Below, piece after piece: positions 46,370-57,913 of a stretch of DNA of 64,000 nucleotides (its first letter is position 1; every line of letters starts with the position of its first letter). The DNA lies in contig JAHGAU010000013.1 in NCBI GenBank assembly GCA_019925105.1, forward strand, positions 434,001-498,000. Reading direction: 5' to 3'. Made by a program: the position numbers and the translations under genes. A model generated the notes under the pieces. The model ran no database searches and was not told where the DNA came from. It saw nothing but the letters and a program-made list of their open reading frames with translations. Source of the DNA: Niebla homalea. Its lineage: Eukaryota > Ascomycota > Lecanoromycetes > Lecanorales > Ramalinaceae.

Positions 46370-46800
46370 TTCAGTTACTTAATAAAATTACGATTTCCGA
46401 TTTATACCCGTTATTATTATAATAAGAAATAATTTCTTTAATTATAAGTTATAAATATATTACCGTAATCGATACCCGCGGTTATTTTTATTAATTTCTT
46501 ATACGTAAATCCGATTAATATAAACTCTATATTATTTCTTATAAAGATTAAAAGGAATCTTTAGTTATATTAATAAGTTTTAAAGGTAATCCTTTATATA
46601 TATAAAGATAAATTAAACAATATATTAGGTTTAATACGAGATTTTATATAAGTATTTATAAATAATATAATTTTTTTTAATTATTTATTAAAAAAGTATA
46701 TTATTTATTTATATTAAGTTTTTTAATTTCTTCAAGGTAAACGCGTAAACCTTTTATTAATAGAATTATTTATCGATTACCTTATAATTAAGTTCCTTAA
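46370..46800 (+). other. Relic reverse-transcriptase region of the gypsy element
   Basis: A plus-strand frame around 46637-46720 reads RDFI, a stop, then VFINNIIFFNYLLKKYI, which aligns with the catalytic box of retroelement reverse transcriptases; both catalytic Asp positions read as Asn (AAT at 46661 and 46664), as G-to-A change would produce. Upstream, segments reminiscent of the finger/palm motifs occur in the same orientation. The gypsy assignment rests on the neighbouring motif order and is moderately certain. Confidence 0.6.
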
Positions 46801-49424
46801 TTAATAAGTTAGATCTTTAAGGATATTTATATTTAATAACAAAATTAAGGTTATTTAAAACCTTAAATTTCCCGACTTATTAAAAAACCTTAAAGTCTTC
46901 CTTAATCTTATAAATTAATTATATATCGGAATAAAGAATTATACTTAATACGCTATCCTATTTTAAGTATATAAAACTTCCTTTATTATAGATTTAAGAA
47001 AAGTAAATCCAGAATATACCGGTTTACGCCGTAAATAAAGGATATCTTAGATTAAGTTTATATTTACTTAAGAAAAGGACCGTATTTTTAAAAATTTAAA
47101 AAACGCGTTTTTAAAACCGTTGTTTCTTATATATTATAATTTTAATTAACCGTTATTTATTAATATTAATATATCAAAGGAATTAAATATTACGGCTATA
47201 ATATATTATATTAAAAATAACCCGTCATTTTATAGTACTATAAAGACTAATAATTTATTAAAAATTATACGTAATAAAATATAATCAATAATATTCCTTA
47301 ATAGAAACTTAAATATAGCCAAGAAAAATTATTAGTTTACGGAGTTAAAGATTACGGGTATAATTTAAATTATATATAAAATTAAATATTTAATTGAAAT
47401 AAACTATTATAAACCTGGCTATATAATCTTTACGGATTATAACGTAATTATCGGTATTTTTAAATAAATAAATTTAAAAACCTTTATAATTAATAAGTTT
47501 AATCTCCGTTTAATTTATACATTATAATATTTATCGATATTCGATATTTTATTACGTTATAAGTCAGGTTTAATAAATACCGTTCCCGATATACTCTTAT
47601 AATTAATTAATAATACGTAAACTTTATTTATAAAAATCGGAATTCTTAATAACGTAAATAATAATAAATTAACTATTCTTTATTATATTTATATTTTAAA
47701 CGAATTTAAAAAGTAAATTAAAAAAAAATATATAAAAATAAAATATAAATAAGATTATAAAAAATCTTAATAACCGAAAAAAATTAAATTTATAAAATAT
47801 AAAAATTAAATTGCGCTTTATATTAAAAAACGGCCTTATTTATAACCTAGAATCTATTAATTATTTATTACAATTATATATACTTAATAAACTTAAAAGA
47901 ATAATCTTTTAATAAATATATAATAATTTATTATATAATAGCTTTAACCGATTTTATAATAAATTAATGAACTTAATATATTTATTTAAGTTAAATAAAT
48001 AATTACGGAAATATATCGCGTATTATTTTAAGTATAATTTAAATTAAATTAAAAGATATATACCTTATAGTTTACTTTAATTAATTTTAAGCCCGTTAAT
48101 TATCTTTTATATAATTTATATAAACTTTATTATCGCTTTATTAAATTAATACGATTACGATATACTCTTTATTATTATTAATAAGTTCTTTAAGCGGATA
48201 CTTTTACTTCCTAGTAATATTAAATTTAAGGTTAGTAATTAAGTAAAGTTATTATTAACCGAATTAATAAAATAAAAATAAAGAATTCCCTTTAATATTA
48301 TATTAAATAGAAATTATAAATTTATTTCCGTATTTTAGAAATCCATATTTAAAGAAATAGATACTTATATTTTTACGTTTAATATATATTACCCTTAAAC
48401 TAACAATTAATTAAAACGGATTAATTAAACGGTTAAGATCGTATTACGTTATTTCGTAATTACGTATCCGGATTATAACTAAATAAATATTATTTTATAT
48501 ATTTAAGGCATCCTAAATAATTTAAAGTTAACGTTAACCAAATTCACTCCGAATAAAATTTACTATAATATAAATATCCGCGATCTTTTAAACCTTTTAA
48601 TAACCTTTTTAATTTTTAAATACGATATACTTTAATTATAGAATTATAAAAAGTATAAAACTCATTAAAATTTACGTAAATAATAATTAAATTCCGGTAT
48701 AATTAAAGTTATAAATTAATTTAATTTAATATTAATAATTTAATTTATTTAAAGTTATATTATAAATATAATATCCCCGGTATTAAAAATTATAAGCTAT
48801 ATTAATAGTACGCCGGACCTTTTATTATTATTAAGAAAATTAATTATTTTATATATAAACTTAAATTACCCGTTAATATAAAGATAATATTAATCATTTT
48901 AATCAGTATATTAAAGTTAACCAATAACCCAGTAAAAAACCCTTTTAATAGATAACTTAACCGTAACGTACCGCCTGCTTTTAAAGTTAATTCCGAGAAT
49001 AAAGAAGAATATATTATTAAAAGAATTATTCGCAGGGAAAAAAATAATAAATATTTAATTAAATAAGCCACTTAAGGTATAGAATATAATAGTAAGCTTC
49101 CGTTATTAAAGTTATACTTAAACTTACTACGTGAATTTTATATTACGTATCCTAAATTTAATAACGTCGTTATTACCTATTATAATAGATTTGCTTTATC
49201 GCGATTACCGGCGTTTACCAACGTAATATCCTTATCGTCCACCGGTACTCCTCGTATATTTTATTTTAAGTATAATTGCGGCCGCCCCCGTAAAATTAAG
49301 TAAAACTTTCACATAAAAGCATAGGATATAAATAATATAACGGATTATTAAATATTAATATTTATATTAATATATTAAGATAAACATTATTATAGGTAAT
49401 AGCCTTTTTTCTTTTAATAATATT

Positions 49425-49570
49425 TATTATATATAGCATATATATATAGGAGTATTAATAGGTATAAGATACTATTTATACGTAAAGGACAGGCATCCTT
49501 ATAATACTCCCATCCTTTAGGTAGAATCATTATTCATATATTATCACACTTTTTGGTCTATACCCCAACA
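49425..49570 (+). repeat. Right LTR (146 bp)
   Basis: Partner of 42657-42802. Its second half (from about 49500, CTCCCATCC...CCCCAACA) retains more C and G than the left copy, the mirror image of the left LTR. It ends in CA and is followed by GTTAT. Confidence 0.9.
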
Positions 49571-49575
49571 GTTAT

Positions 49576-52002
49576 ATATTTAAAGCGGAGTTAAAATATA
49601 AAGTATTTTAATAATAAATCCTTATATAAAAACGTTAATTCTCCTAATTTAATTTAAATAATTATCCTTTATATAATTATTAACTTAAGTAATAATTTAA
49701 TTCTTAAGTAAACTTTTACTATTTTTAAATTTTATATTTAACTTAAATATATTAATATCCGTAAACTTATCGTTATAAGCTATATTTATAAATTATTTAT
49801 TAATTATATAAATAATAAATATTATCGGCTTATTAACCTTATAAGCTTTAAGGGTTATACGGGCCTTATAATCGTTATCTTAATTTTTTATTTTATAAAT
49901 AAGGATCTTAAGTATTTTATTAAATATATTAAGCTTCTTAAGCTTAATTATAAGCTTTTTATTATATTTAATTTTTTATAAAATTTATGGTTTAAACTTT
50001 AACTTCCTTAAAAGCTTTTTAACCTCCTTAAAGAAAATATAAAGATTTTTATTTAAAAATATACTTTTAAGATAACTTACATAATTATAAGTATTATTAT
50101 ATTTAACCGGGTTATTACGGCCGTTATTAGACTAACCAATATATATAAGAAATCCCTTAATATTACGTCCTTATTTTTAAATATAAGCCGTTTTTACGGT
50201 AAATGTAAAATAAAGGTTAATAAAAAGGTATAAGGAAGGGGTATTAAAAGGTTATTAATTAAGCAATTAATATACTTAATAAAGTAAATTATATATTTAA
50301 ATTAATAAATAAGTAAATAATTTTAAATATAATAAATATTATTTAAACCGGATTAAGCTATTATAATTATATAAGTTTTATATTTTACTTTATAATTTTT
50401 AAGCTTTTAAAAGTTTTATATTAAAAAGTTTTTTTTAACTCTTTAAATAAGTTTTTCTTATTATATATACCGTTAAACTTTATAAAAATTTAACCTTATA
50501 TATTTAATTTACTAAGTATAATTATAACGTAAGTTTTTCCTTTAACTTAATAAAGTTTATCCTTATATAAATATTAACCTAAATAAATTCTTTTTATAAT
50601 AATTTTATTAACCTTAAACTTATTAAATCCGGCCTTTTTTAAGAACTCTTTTTCTCGTTAAAAGCCTTATTAAGTAATTATTCTTAAGGATATAAATACC
50701 GACCTAATTAAGGTTTTTTATTACTTTAAATTAATAATAAAAAAGAATATATTTATTATATTAACGTTATACTTAAATATAAACTAAATATTAAGTCTTT
50801 TCTTAAATTAAAATCCTTTAAGGTTAATAAAATTCATTTTTATTATTCTTTATTTATTTTATTTCTTTTTAAATTTTTCCTTATTAATTTTATTTTTAAG
50901 AGGTTTTTATACTTAAAATAAGCGGTAATAGTAATAAAATAATATATTAAGGATTAAAGATTAACGTATTTTAACTTTATTTATAATTTATATATTATTA
51001 AAAAAGCCGGAAATATTAAATATATCCTTCTTAAAAATATATTTAAAATCTTAATAAATAAACTATTTAATTTAAGCTTAAAAATCTATTACCCAATTTA
51101 AATTTTCTTTTTTTTTTTACCTTTTTTACTTTTTTAACTTATTTCTCGGATATAAATAAAGGAAAAGGTAAGGCTTTATAATTAAATAACTTAAGCTTTT
51201 TTAAAATTAAAGCTTAAAATAAATAAAAATAATGAATTTTTCTTTTTAACTTAATTAGAATAATTAAATATTAATATATTAAATATATAGTCCGTTATTA
51301 TTATTATTATTATTATTTTTAATATTTATTCTTATTCTTAAAGCTTTCTTAAAGTAATTTATATACTTAATAATAAACTTTAACTTATTTAATATCTTTA
51401 TTATTTATTAATAATCTCTTTTTAAGTTATTTAAGATTATTTAACTTTTTTTTAAACGGTTATATAAATTTTATTTATACTTTTTATTTAAATTATTTAG
51501 ATTTATAAATTATTTTTAAGCCGGATATAATTATTAAAACTCTTAAAGGGAAAAAGTAATAACGTCCCGCTATTAAGGTAATTATAGCCTATATATATAA
51601 ACTTAACTGGATATTTATTATTTAAGAATAAAAAGAATACCGAAAAATACCTTTTTCAATATAAATATAAATAGGTTTAACTTAAGGGCCTTCCCCGCAA
51701 CGGCTTAAAAGGGGTTTTTAAGCTTATCCTTTAACCTTTTATAAGTCTGGCGTTTTAACTTACTTATATTAATATTAAAATACTATTTCCTTATTTAATT
51801 AAAAAAAAGGACGGATAAAGAAAAATCCTTTAAGCTTATCTTTATTATAAAAGGTTTAAGGGTGGCCTTTAAAGGGGGCGGCGGTAATATATTTTTATAA
51901 TAAGTAAATAATTTACCTTTTATAGACTTAAATAATATTTATAATATTTTCAATTGAAAAATTTACATCTATATAAGCTATATAAACGATTATAAAGGGA
52001 CC
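49576..52002. other. Right interior of outer element, nothing recognisable
   Basis: About 2.4 kb of RIP-degraded sequence. The first few dozen bases may continue the transposase C-terminus from before the gypsy insertion. Beyond that I see no motif, no paired repeats and no open frame. Confidence 0.5.
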
Positions 52003-52108
52003 AAATCGTAAAAAGCACTTATTAGCGGTAGTAAGCGGGGTTCTTATTAAAAAAAAGGTGCGTGGTCCGCTTACTAGCGCCGGGAGACATATGATTTGGA
52101 TTCGACAA
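52003..52108 (-). repeat. Right terminal inverted repeat of outer element
   Basis: Reverse complement of the left terminal repeat. Within it AGTAAGCGG and CCGCTTACT face each other about 26 bases apart, so the terminal repeat itself can fold into a hairpin. Followed by TA (52109-52110). Confidence 0.9.
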
Positions 52109-52276
52109 TATTTCGCCCCCGTAATGTGATTGTAGTTTCACGTATCTCACGCGTCTGAAGTCTGTAGTCTGCAATCGGGGACTACGGGGACTACGCTTCA
52201 GCTACATTCACCCAAACCCTCAGCCTCTCTTCGAAAAAGATGATCAATTGCTTCGGTGACAGAAGCAACATGTTCT

Positions 52277-55200
52277 ATGACGAAGCATAATCTGGATGAG
52301 CACCTGCGCTGGCTCTTTCGATCTCCATTGACGATACCCGCCTTCGAGGGACCAACTGAGATCGCTACAACAAACCCTAGCTTCGGACACCTTTCGGCAA
52401 ACGATGACAACTCACGACTAGATTATGATGATCGTGCCGATCGAGGAAATTTCTCAGACACTGACGCCAGCCTGATAGAAGCTGCGCACAATCAGCAAAG
52501 GGATGCTGAATCAGCGTTCTCAAGATCCGAACCCGCAATTGGTGAAGAGAGAGCGGCAAGAGATGATGCCATGGCAAGACTGCATTCTTCGTCGAAGACG
52601 AGTCACAAGCCTAAAATGCTGAGCGACTCTCTGCCCTTTCCAACCCCTGCAGCTTCATCTACATCCCGGACTTCTTTGACAGACCAATATAATGCACGAG
52701 AAAATCGAAGACCTCCAGGTACATCATTCAACGGTTGGAGAACTGGTGATCAGGTCGACACTGATACATTCCGTCTCTAGCTTTTTTGTCTCCCCGAATG
52801 CAAAGGCAATTACGTACCCCGCATACCTCCTCGAACCGAATCCGGCATCACAATCTGCTTGAGCCAGCAACCCTGTCCATTGATTTAAGTCACGATCCTG
52901 AGCACAACTCTTCTTCTAGTACAGTGGAAGCTTTCGGAGAGCCGAGGGCACTTTGGCGAGAGGATAGCGCAAGCCGTATGGAGCCTGTCGGTTCAATTAG
53001 GAAGAAGCGTAAGAGCGATGAACTTGACATTGATGAGCTACAGGCAGACAACCCATTCAGGCTTTCTCAAAGCAGCTTCCCCGCTATCGACGATGTTTTG
53101 GAAGATTTCACGCCCTCGAACAAACGGCGTTCGCCAAAGCAGACCAAATCAGAGGATCTCGTGAAGAAGACGCGCTTCTTCGAGTCCCAGAATGATGGAC
53201 GACCTGCTTCAAGTCAGATGTTGAAGCCTCACTTTGCTTCGCCTAACGTATTCGAGAGGCAGTCACGCACCGATGAGTCTCAGTCCCAGACCCCACGTGC
53301 GATCAAAAGCCCAGCATCCGCCAAGAAACTCATTGTTCGATCCAACTACAAGGTTCGTGATGACAGCAAAGCAGCCATTGCAGACTCTGAGGACGATGAC
53401 TCGGATTGCCCTGATACCGGCAATTTTACATTTGACCCCAAGTCAGAAAGAAAAGACGCGGATCTTATCAATCAGGCCATTCACAGGGCGTCGCCAACAA
53501 AGCCGGAGGCAAAAGTCATTAAGAAGGAAGAGTCTCAAGCGACAGACAACGCACTTTCAGATCGAAGATCTCCAGACTTGGAGCAAAGCCATCAGGCAAA
53601 TGGTGTTGACAATGCCTCACCATACCAACGCGGCTCGCCGACCAAGCTCTCCATCGACTCGGCTCCGCAACGCTCAAGCCAACCAGCAGATGGCGCCCGG
53701 GAGCAGAGCGACAATGCAGTAGATGAGAGCGCAGTCAATGGCTTCTTGAGTTATCAGACAGTACTTTATCAAAAGTACCTTGACAGCCTACACAGCGATA
53801 GGCGCTCATTATCTGGTGTATTCAGTGACATGGTAATGGCAGGCAAAGCGGTCACTCCACAAATGATGGATCAGGCCGCTTCGTTGAACACCAAAATCAA
53901 GGCAATGGAAAAACTACTTGTCCTTCGGAACGAACATGTCCAATCGACTTGTGCAAGATCAGCAATTCGAACACGAGTCCGTGATATGTTCGATCGCGAC
54001 CTCCCATCTGCACTGTGGGAGAAGGATGCGAAAGAAGGAGACCGCCTTGCACACCGGATAAAACATATAGAGCGGGAGGTGTCGCTTTGGCTTCCACACG
54101 CAAAAGTCCCAATGACTGGTCAATCTCAGGACTGCAATGACGATGCATTTCAAAAAGTCGAGGAAACAGTTGAAACGCATCGTCCTGAGACATTGGTGCA
54201 GTCGACGCCAGCTACTGCTGCGGGTGTACGCTCGGGGGATCTCCGCGAGCGACAGTCAAATATGAAGCATTCGCAGTCAGTTCAGCAAACTCAGGCGGGC
54301 TTGCCAGTAGTATGCCTATCTCCACCCCAGCGATCGCTTCATGACTCGCAATTTCGGCGTGATAGTCCTCTACGGACTTATAAAGATTCTCCTAGTACAA
54401 GTGACCCCAATGCTTATTTTATGCCCTCGCCTCAAAGATCTGGGGCCAGGCGACGTAATGATTTGGAAAAAGATATACCTCTACATTCACCCACGGCCTG
54501 GCGCAAGTCTCCCCCCAAGCTCAGCCCATCGAACATCTATACGGATGACGGAGATGACGAATTTTCGAGAGACGTGGAGACCTCATTGGATATTGATTCG
54601 TTGAATGATCAACGCTTTATTGACGATGATTTTGGTCAAGAAGACGATGATGTAGAGATGGTCAAGGTAACAGAAGAAACCGAGAATCAGGGCCAAGGGA
54701 AACAGACTCGATCTTACGACCGTCATCGTCAGATCCTCGCTGAGACAAGTGGAAACACCATGCGCTCTGACACAGTAAAACGTGCCAGGACAATGTATCA
54801 TGAGCCGTTGAGTAATTCTCAAGTACGGCACCCATGGTCGGAAGATGTGCAGGATGCACTACTTCATCGCTTCCACTTGCGAGGTTTCAGGCAAAACCAG
54901 CTTGAGGCAATCAATGCGACGCTTTCCGGCAAGGACGTCTTTGTACTGATGCCAACTGGCGGAGGTAAATCACTTTGTTATCAGTTGCCATCCATACTAT
55001 CTTCAGGGAAGACACACGGTGTTACTGTTGTGATCTCGCCGCTGTTGAGTTTGATGCAAGATCAAATCGACCATCTCCAGAGACTTAAGATTCAAGCAGT
55101 CCTTGTCAACGGTGAGGTCTCCAGCGAATATCGAAGCACCGTGATGAGACATCTCAGAATGCCCGAGCCTGAGGGATTCTGTCAGCTGTTGTACATTACT

Positions 55201-57438
55201 CCAGAGATGATCAACAAAAACCAGGCAATGCTCAATATCTTCCGCGAGCTCCATCAGAGAGGAAAACTGGCGAGGATCGTGATCGATGAGGCTCATTGCG
55301 TTAGCCAGTGGGGCCATGACTTCCGCCCTGACTACAAACAATTAGGAGAGATCCGCCAGCAATTTTGGGGAGTACCCATCATTGCCTTGACCGCCACAGC
55401 CACGGAAAATGTAAAGGCTGATGTCATTCACAATCTAGCGATGACAAATTACGAGATTTTTACGCAGAGCTTTAACAGGCCAAACCTCAGGTACGAGGTG
55501 CGACCGAAGGGGAAAGCTAAAGACGTGCTGGACAGCATAGCACAGACGATTGAAACGATGTACAAGTCTAAATCGGGTATCATATACTGTCTTTCCAAAA
55601 AGAATTGTGAGGACGTGGCCACAAAGCTGAGGGAGCAGTACAAGATTAAGGCACGACATTATCATGCTGGCATGGAGGCGGAAGAAAAGAGACAGGTCCA
55701 AAAAGGTTGGCAAAGTGGCATACATCATGTCATGGTGGCCACGATAGCCTTCGGTATGGGCATTGACAAGCCTGATGTGCGTTTTGTCATTCATCACACA
55801 ATACCCAAGAGTCTCGAAGGATATTATCAGGAGACCGGACGTGCGGGCAGAGACGGAAAAGACTCGGGCTGCTTCCTTTACTATGGCTATCAAGATACGA
55901 GCGCCCTCAAGCGTATGATCGAAGACGGAGAGGGTAGCTGGGAACAAAAGGAGAGACAGAGGAAGATGTTGAGAAATGTCGTTCAATTCTGCGAGAACCG
56001 TGCCGACTGTAGAAGGGCTCAGGTTTTGAACTATTTCAACGAGTCCTTCAGGAAAGAGAATTGCGCGGGGTCCTGCGACAACTGTAGCTCTACGAGCACC
56101 TTCGAAACACAAGATCTCAGTGAATATGCCGTGGCTGCTATTGAGCTTGTAGAGGCTATCTGTCGAGACAAAGTCACTCTCCTTCACTGCGTGGACGTAC
56201 TGCGTGGCGCCAGGAACAAGAAGATGACAGATCTTCGTCACGACCAGTTGAGCCAGTTCGGCATAGGTTCCGATCTCGACCGAGGCAGTGTTGAGCGGCT
56301 CTTTTATCGGCTCATAAGCGAGGATGCTCTCTCCGAATTCAATGTCATCAACAGGTCTGGTTTCGCCAATCAGTACGTTCAGGTTGGCAGGAAACAACAT
56401 GCTTTCCGGTCTGGTAGGAGGAAGGTGGAAATTCAAGTCCGCCTATCACCATTCAGCAAGGAAAAGATCGTTAGAAAACCGCAAACAAAGCAACGGACGA
56501 CAGGGGTGACAGGGGCTCGGGCTGAATTTCCAACGTCAACAATAATTTCGTCACCAGTGCAAGCAGCTTCTTCTCGCAAGTTCAGAAGAGGTCATGCTAG
56601 TCCTTCCCGTGATTACGAGCCTTCTCTAGAAGGTTTCATTGACGATGATTCCGATTACTTTGAAGAAGGCGAACCAAAGGCGCCTTCGCGACTCGCCAAA
56701 GGAAATTCTCTAGGACCGCCCATAACAACTGACCAGAAGCTTGCTAGGCTAGATGATATGCATCAGACCGTCGTTGAAAATTTTGTGATACTGGCTAAGC
56801 GAAAGTGCGACGAGATTTACCATAAACGCAACCTGCGGGATAGACCGTTCACAGACACCAGCCTGCGTGAAATGGCTATCGGCTTTACTCCAACGCTCGA
56901 CGAGATGGAAAGGATTAATGGCGTGGATAAGGAGAAGGTCCGCCGGTTTGGCGAAGAATTCCTGCCCCTGATCCGAGATGCCAAACACTACTACGAAGAG
57001 CTCCGATCAACTGATGGACAGGAGGTTAGAGCTTCGCAGACCGTCATTAGTATCAGCAGTGGCGATGGTGATGTGGGTGGGACAGATGACCTTGATGATT
57101 CGGAAGACTCAGGAGGAGAGCAGAGCTCCTATTTTCCACTATCATCCGAAGTAGCGGCTTTCAACGCCAAACTGGAACAATCACAAGTAAAGTCTGGCCT
57201 CTTACGAAAGAAGAATGATGAGACAGGGTCAAAGAAGAAGACTTCCGCAAGGAGTGGCTACAAGAAAGGCTTTGGCGGTCGTGGTGGCTGGCCGGGTAAA
57301 GGTCGTAGGAAATCAGGAGGAAAGGCTCATGGAAGAGGGGTCGCCAAGCAGAAATCGAAGAGTGCAAGGAGCAGTGAGGGAAGCTCCGTGATGAGTTCCA
57401 CTTTTCGAGGTGAGAGGTTTGTAATGATGCCGACATGA
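52277..57438 (+). CDS. RecQ-family DNA helicase (Sgs1/BLM/QDE-3 type)
   Basis: 3'-5' DNA helicase for recombination control and fork repair in the nucleus. Two exons (52277-52718, 52781-57438; 62-bp phase-1 intron) give 1699 aa. The ATG at 52277 begins MTKHNLDEHLRWL, typical of fungal RecQ N-termini; the frame upstream has no ATG. The first 800 residues are acidic/Ser-rich with a basic cluster (IRKKRKSDELDIDEL). Motif I PTGGGKS is near residue 872 and the DEAH box (VIDEAHCVSQWGHDFRPDY) near 983. They are followed by ALTATATENV, QETGRAGRDG, the RQC zinc region (CRRAQVLNYF, CAGSCDNC, near 1224) and an HRDC-like domain near 1470-1555. The tail is Gly/Lys-rich. In Neurospora the orthologue QDE-3 is needed for gene silencing (quelling). 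Confidence 0.95.
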
Positions 57439-57619
57439 TAATGATCAGCATTTTGCATGCATGTTTACTTTATTGGCATGGCATTGGGGTTTTGTTAAGC
57501 GTGTTGAAAGAGAACGGGACGGGGGGAGATGATCAATCGCCCATATACGCAAAAGGCCTGATGGCTTCCGCAAGCGATTGCGACACTTTCAACCAGGCTT
57601 GTCATGATGTTGGTGCCTA

Positions 57620-57913
57620 TCAAAGCAATGTGTTCTGTCCTAACCCTTCAGTCTTGCCCTTGATGCCCCCTCCTGAGGCTTCCTCGACTTTCTTGGTCGT
57701 TTCGTCCTTCGCAGTGGTCGTCTCAGCAGAGCCTCCTGTGGTCTGTAATATTGTGAGCAGAGGCTCTTTTCTCAGGCGGAGGTCTTATTGCCACGTTCAG
57801 CTACTTACGCCTTTGACTGCCGACTTGGCCTTATCCATCAGGCCTTGGCCAGACTGGGTGCCTGTTGAGTCACCTGTGGATCCGTCGGGAATGGTCGAAT
57901 CGGTTGAGGCCAT
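57620..57913 (-). CDS. Small hydrophilic protein (75 aa), unknown
   Basis: Two exons on the minus strand (57913-57809, 57742-57620) separated by a 66-bp phase-0 intron with GTAAGT and TTACAG ends. The product begins MASTDSTIPDGSTGDS, contains MDKAKSAVKG at the join and ends GGIKGKTEGLGQNTLL. Almost no hydrophobic residues; rich in Gly, Thr, Lys and Ser. This composition resembles stress-induced disordered proteins (a CsbD-like or hydrophilin flavour), but no domain is certain. The good splice sites and phase support it despite the small size. It is convergent with RecQ (181 bp between stops). Confidence 0.68.

Larger units (their letters stand above)
42657..49570 (+). mobile_element. RIP-degenerate Ty3/gypsy-type LTR retrotransposon
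   Basis: Two 146-bp direct repeats (42657-42802, 49425-49570) bound 6,914 bp. GTTAT occurs immediately outside both (42652-42656, 49571-49575), a 5-bp target-site duplication. The right LTR ends in CA; the expected 5' TG reads TA in both LTRs, consistent with RIP. Internal sequence carries a reverse-transcriptase relic with gypsy-like motif order. No frame is intact. It lies inside the outer DNA transposon and is therefore the younger insertion. Confidence 0.9.
41440..52010. other. RIP-mutated AT-rich island
   Basis: Almost the whole stretch is A/T. CpA and TpG are strikingly rare while CpG persists (many ACG, CGG and CCGG remain), which points to CpA-directed C-to-T change as in repeat-induced point mutation rather than CpG-methylation decay. 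All six frames are full of stops. The edges are sharp and coincide with the inner ends of the terminal inverted repeats. Confidence 0.9.
41352..52108 (+). mobile_element. RIP-degenerate Tc1/mariner-type DNA transposon, interrupted
   Basis: Both ends carry the same roughly 107-bp sequence in inverted orientation (41352-41458 and 52003-52108), flanked directly by TA on each side, the target-site duplication of the Tc1/mariner superfamily. The left inner part encodes a relic DDE transposase. A gypsy element sits inside; subtracting it leaves about 3.84 kb, of which roughly 2.4 kb right of the insertion has no recognisable content. That is long for a mariner element, so further nested or non-autonomous sequence is possible. 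The interior is extremely AT-rich while the terminal repeats keep normal composition. The orientation given is that of the relic transposase. Confidence 0.8.

Noticed and set aside
48844..49071. 75-aa minus-strand ORF in the AT island
   Set aside because: Isolated Ile/Leu-rich frame in RIP-degraded DNA; chance openness.
41440..52010. A CRISPR array, rRNA unit or centromere-like repeat as explanation for the AT island
   Set aside because: No short regularly spaced repeats and no rRNA motifs; boundaries coincide with transposon ends, so nested RIP'd elements explain it.
55435..56436. 333-aa open frame on the minus strand inside RecQ
   Set aside because: Fully antisense to the conserved helicase/RQC coding sequence; no domain of its own. 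It is a shadow of codon bias.
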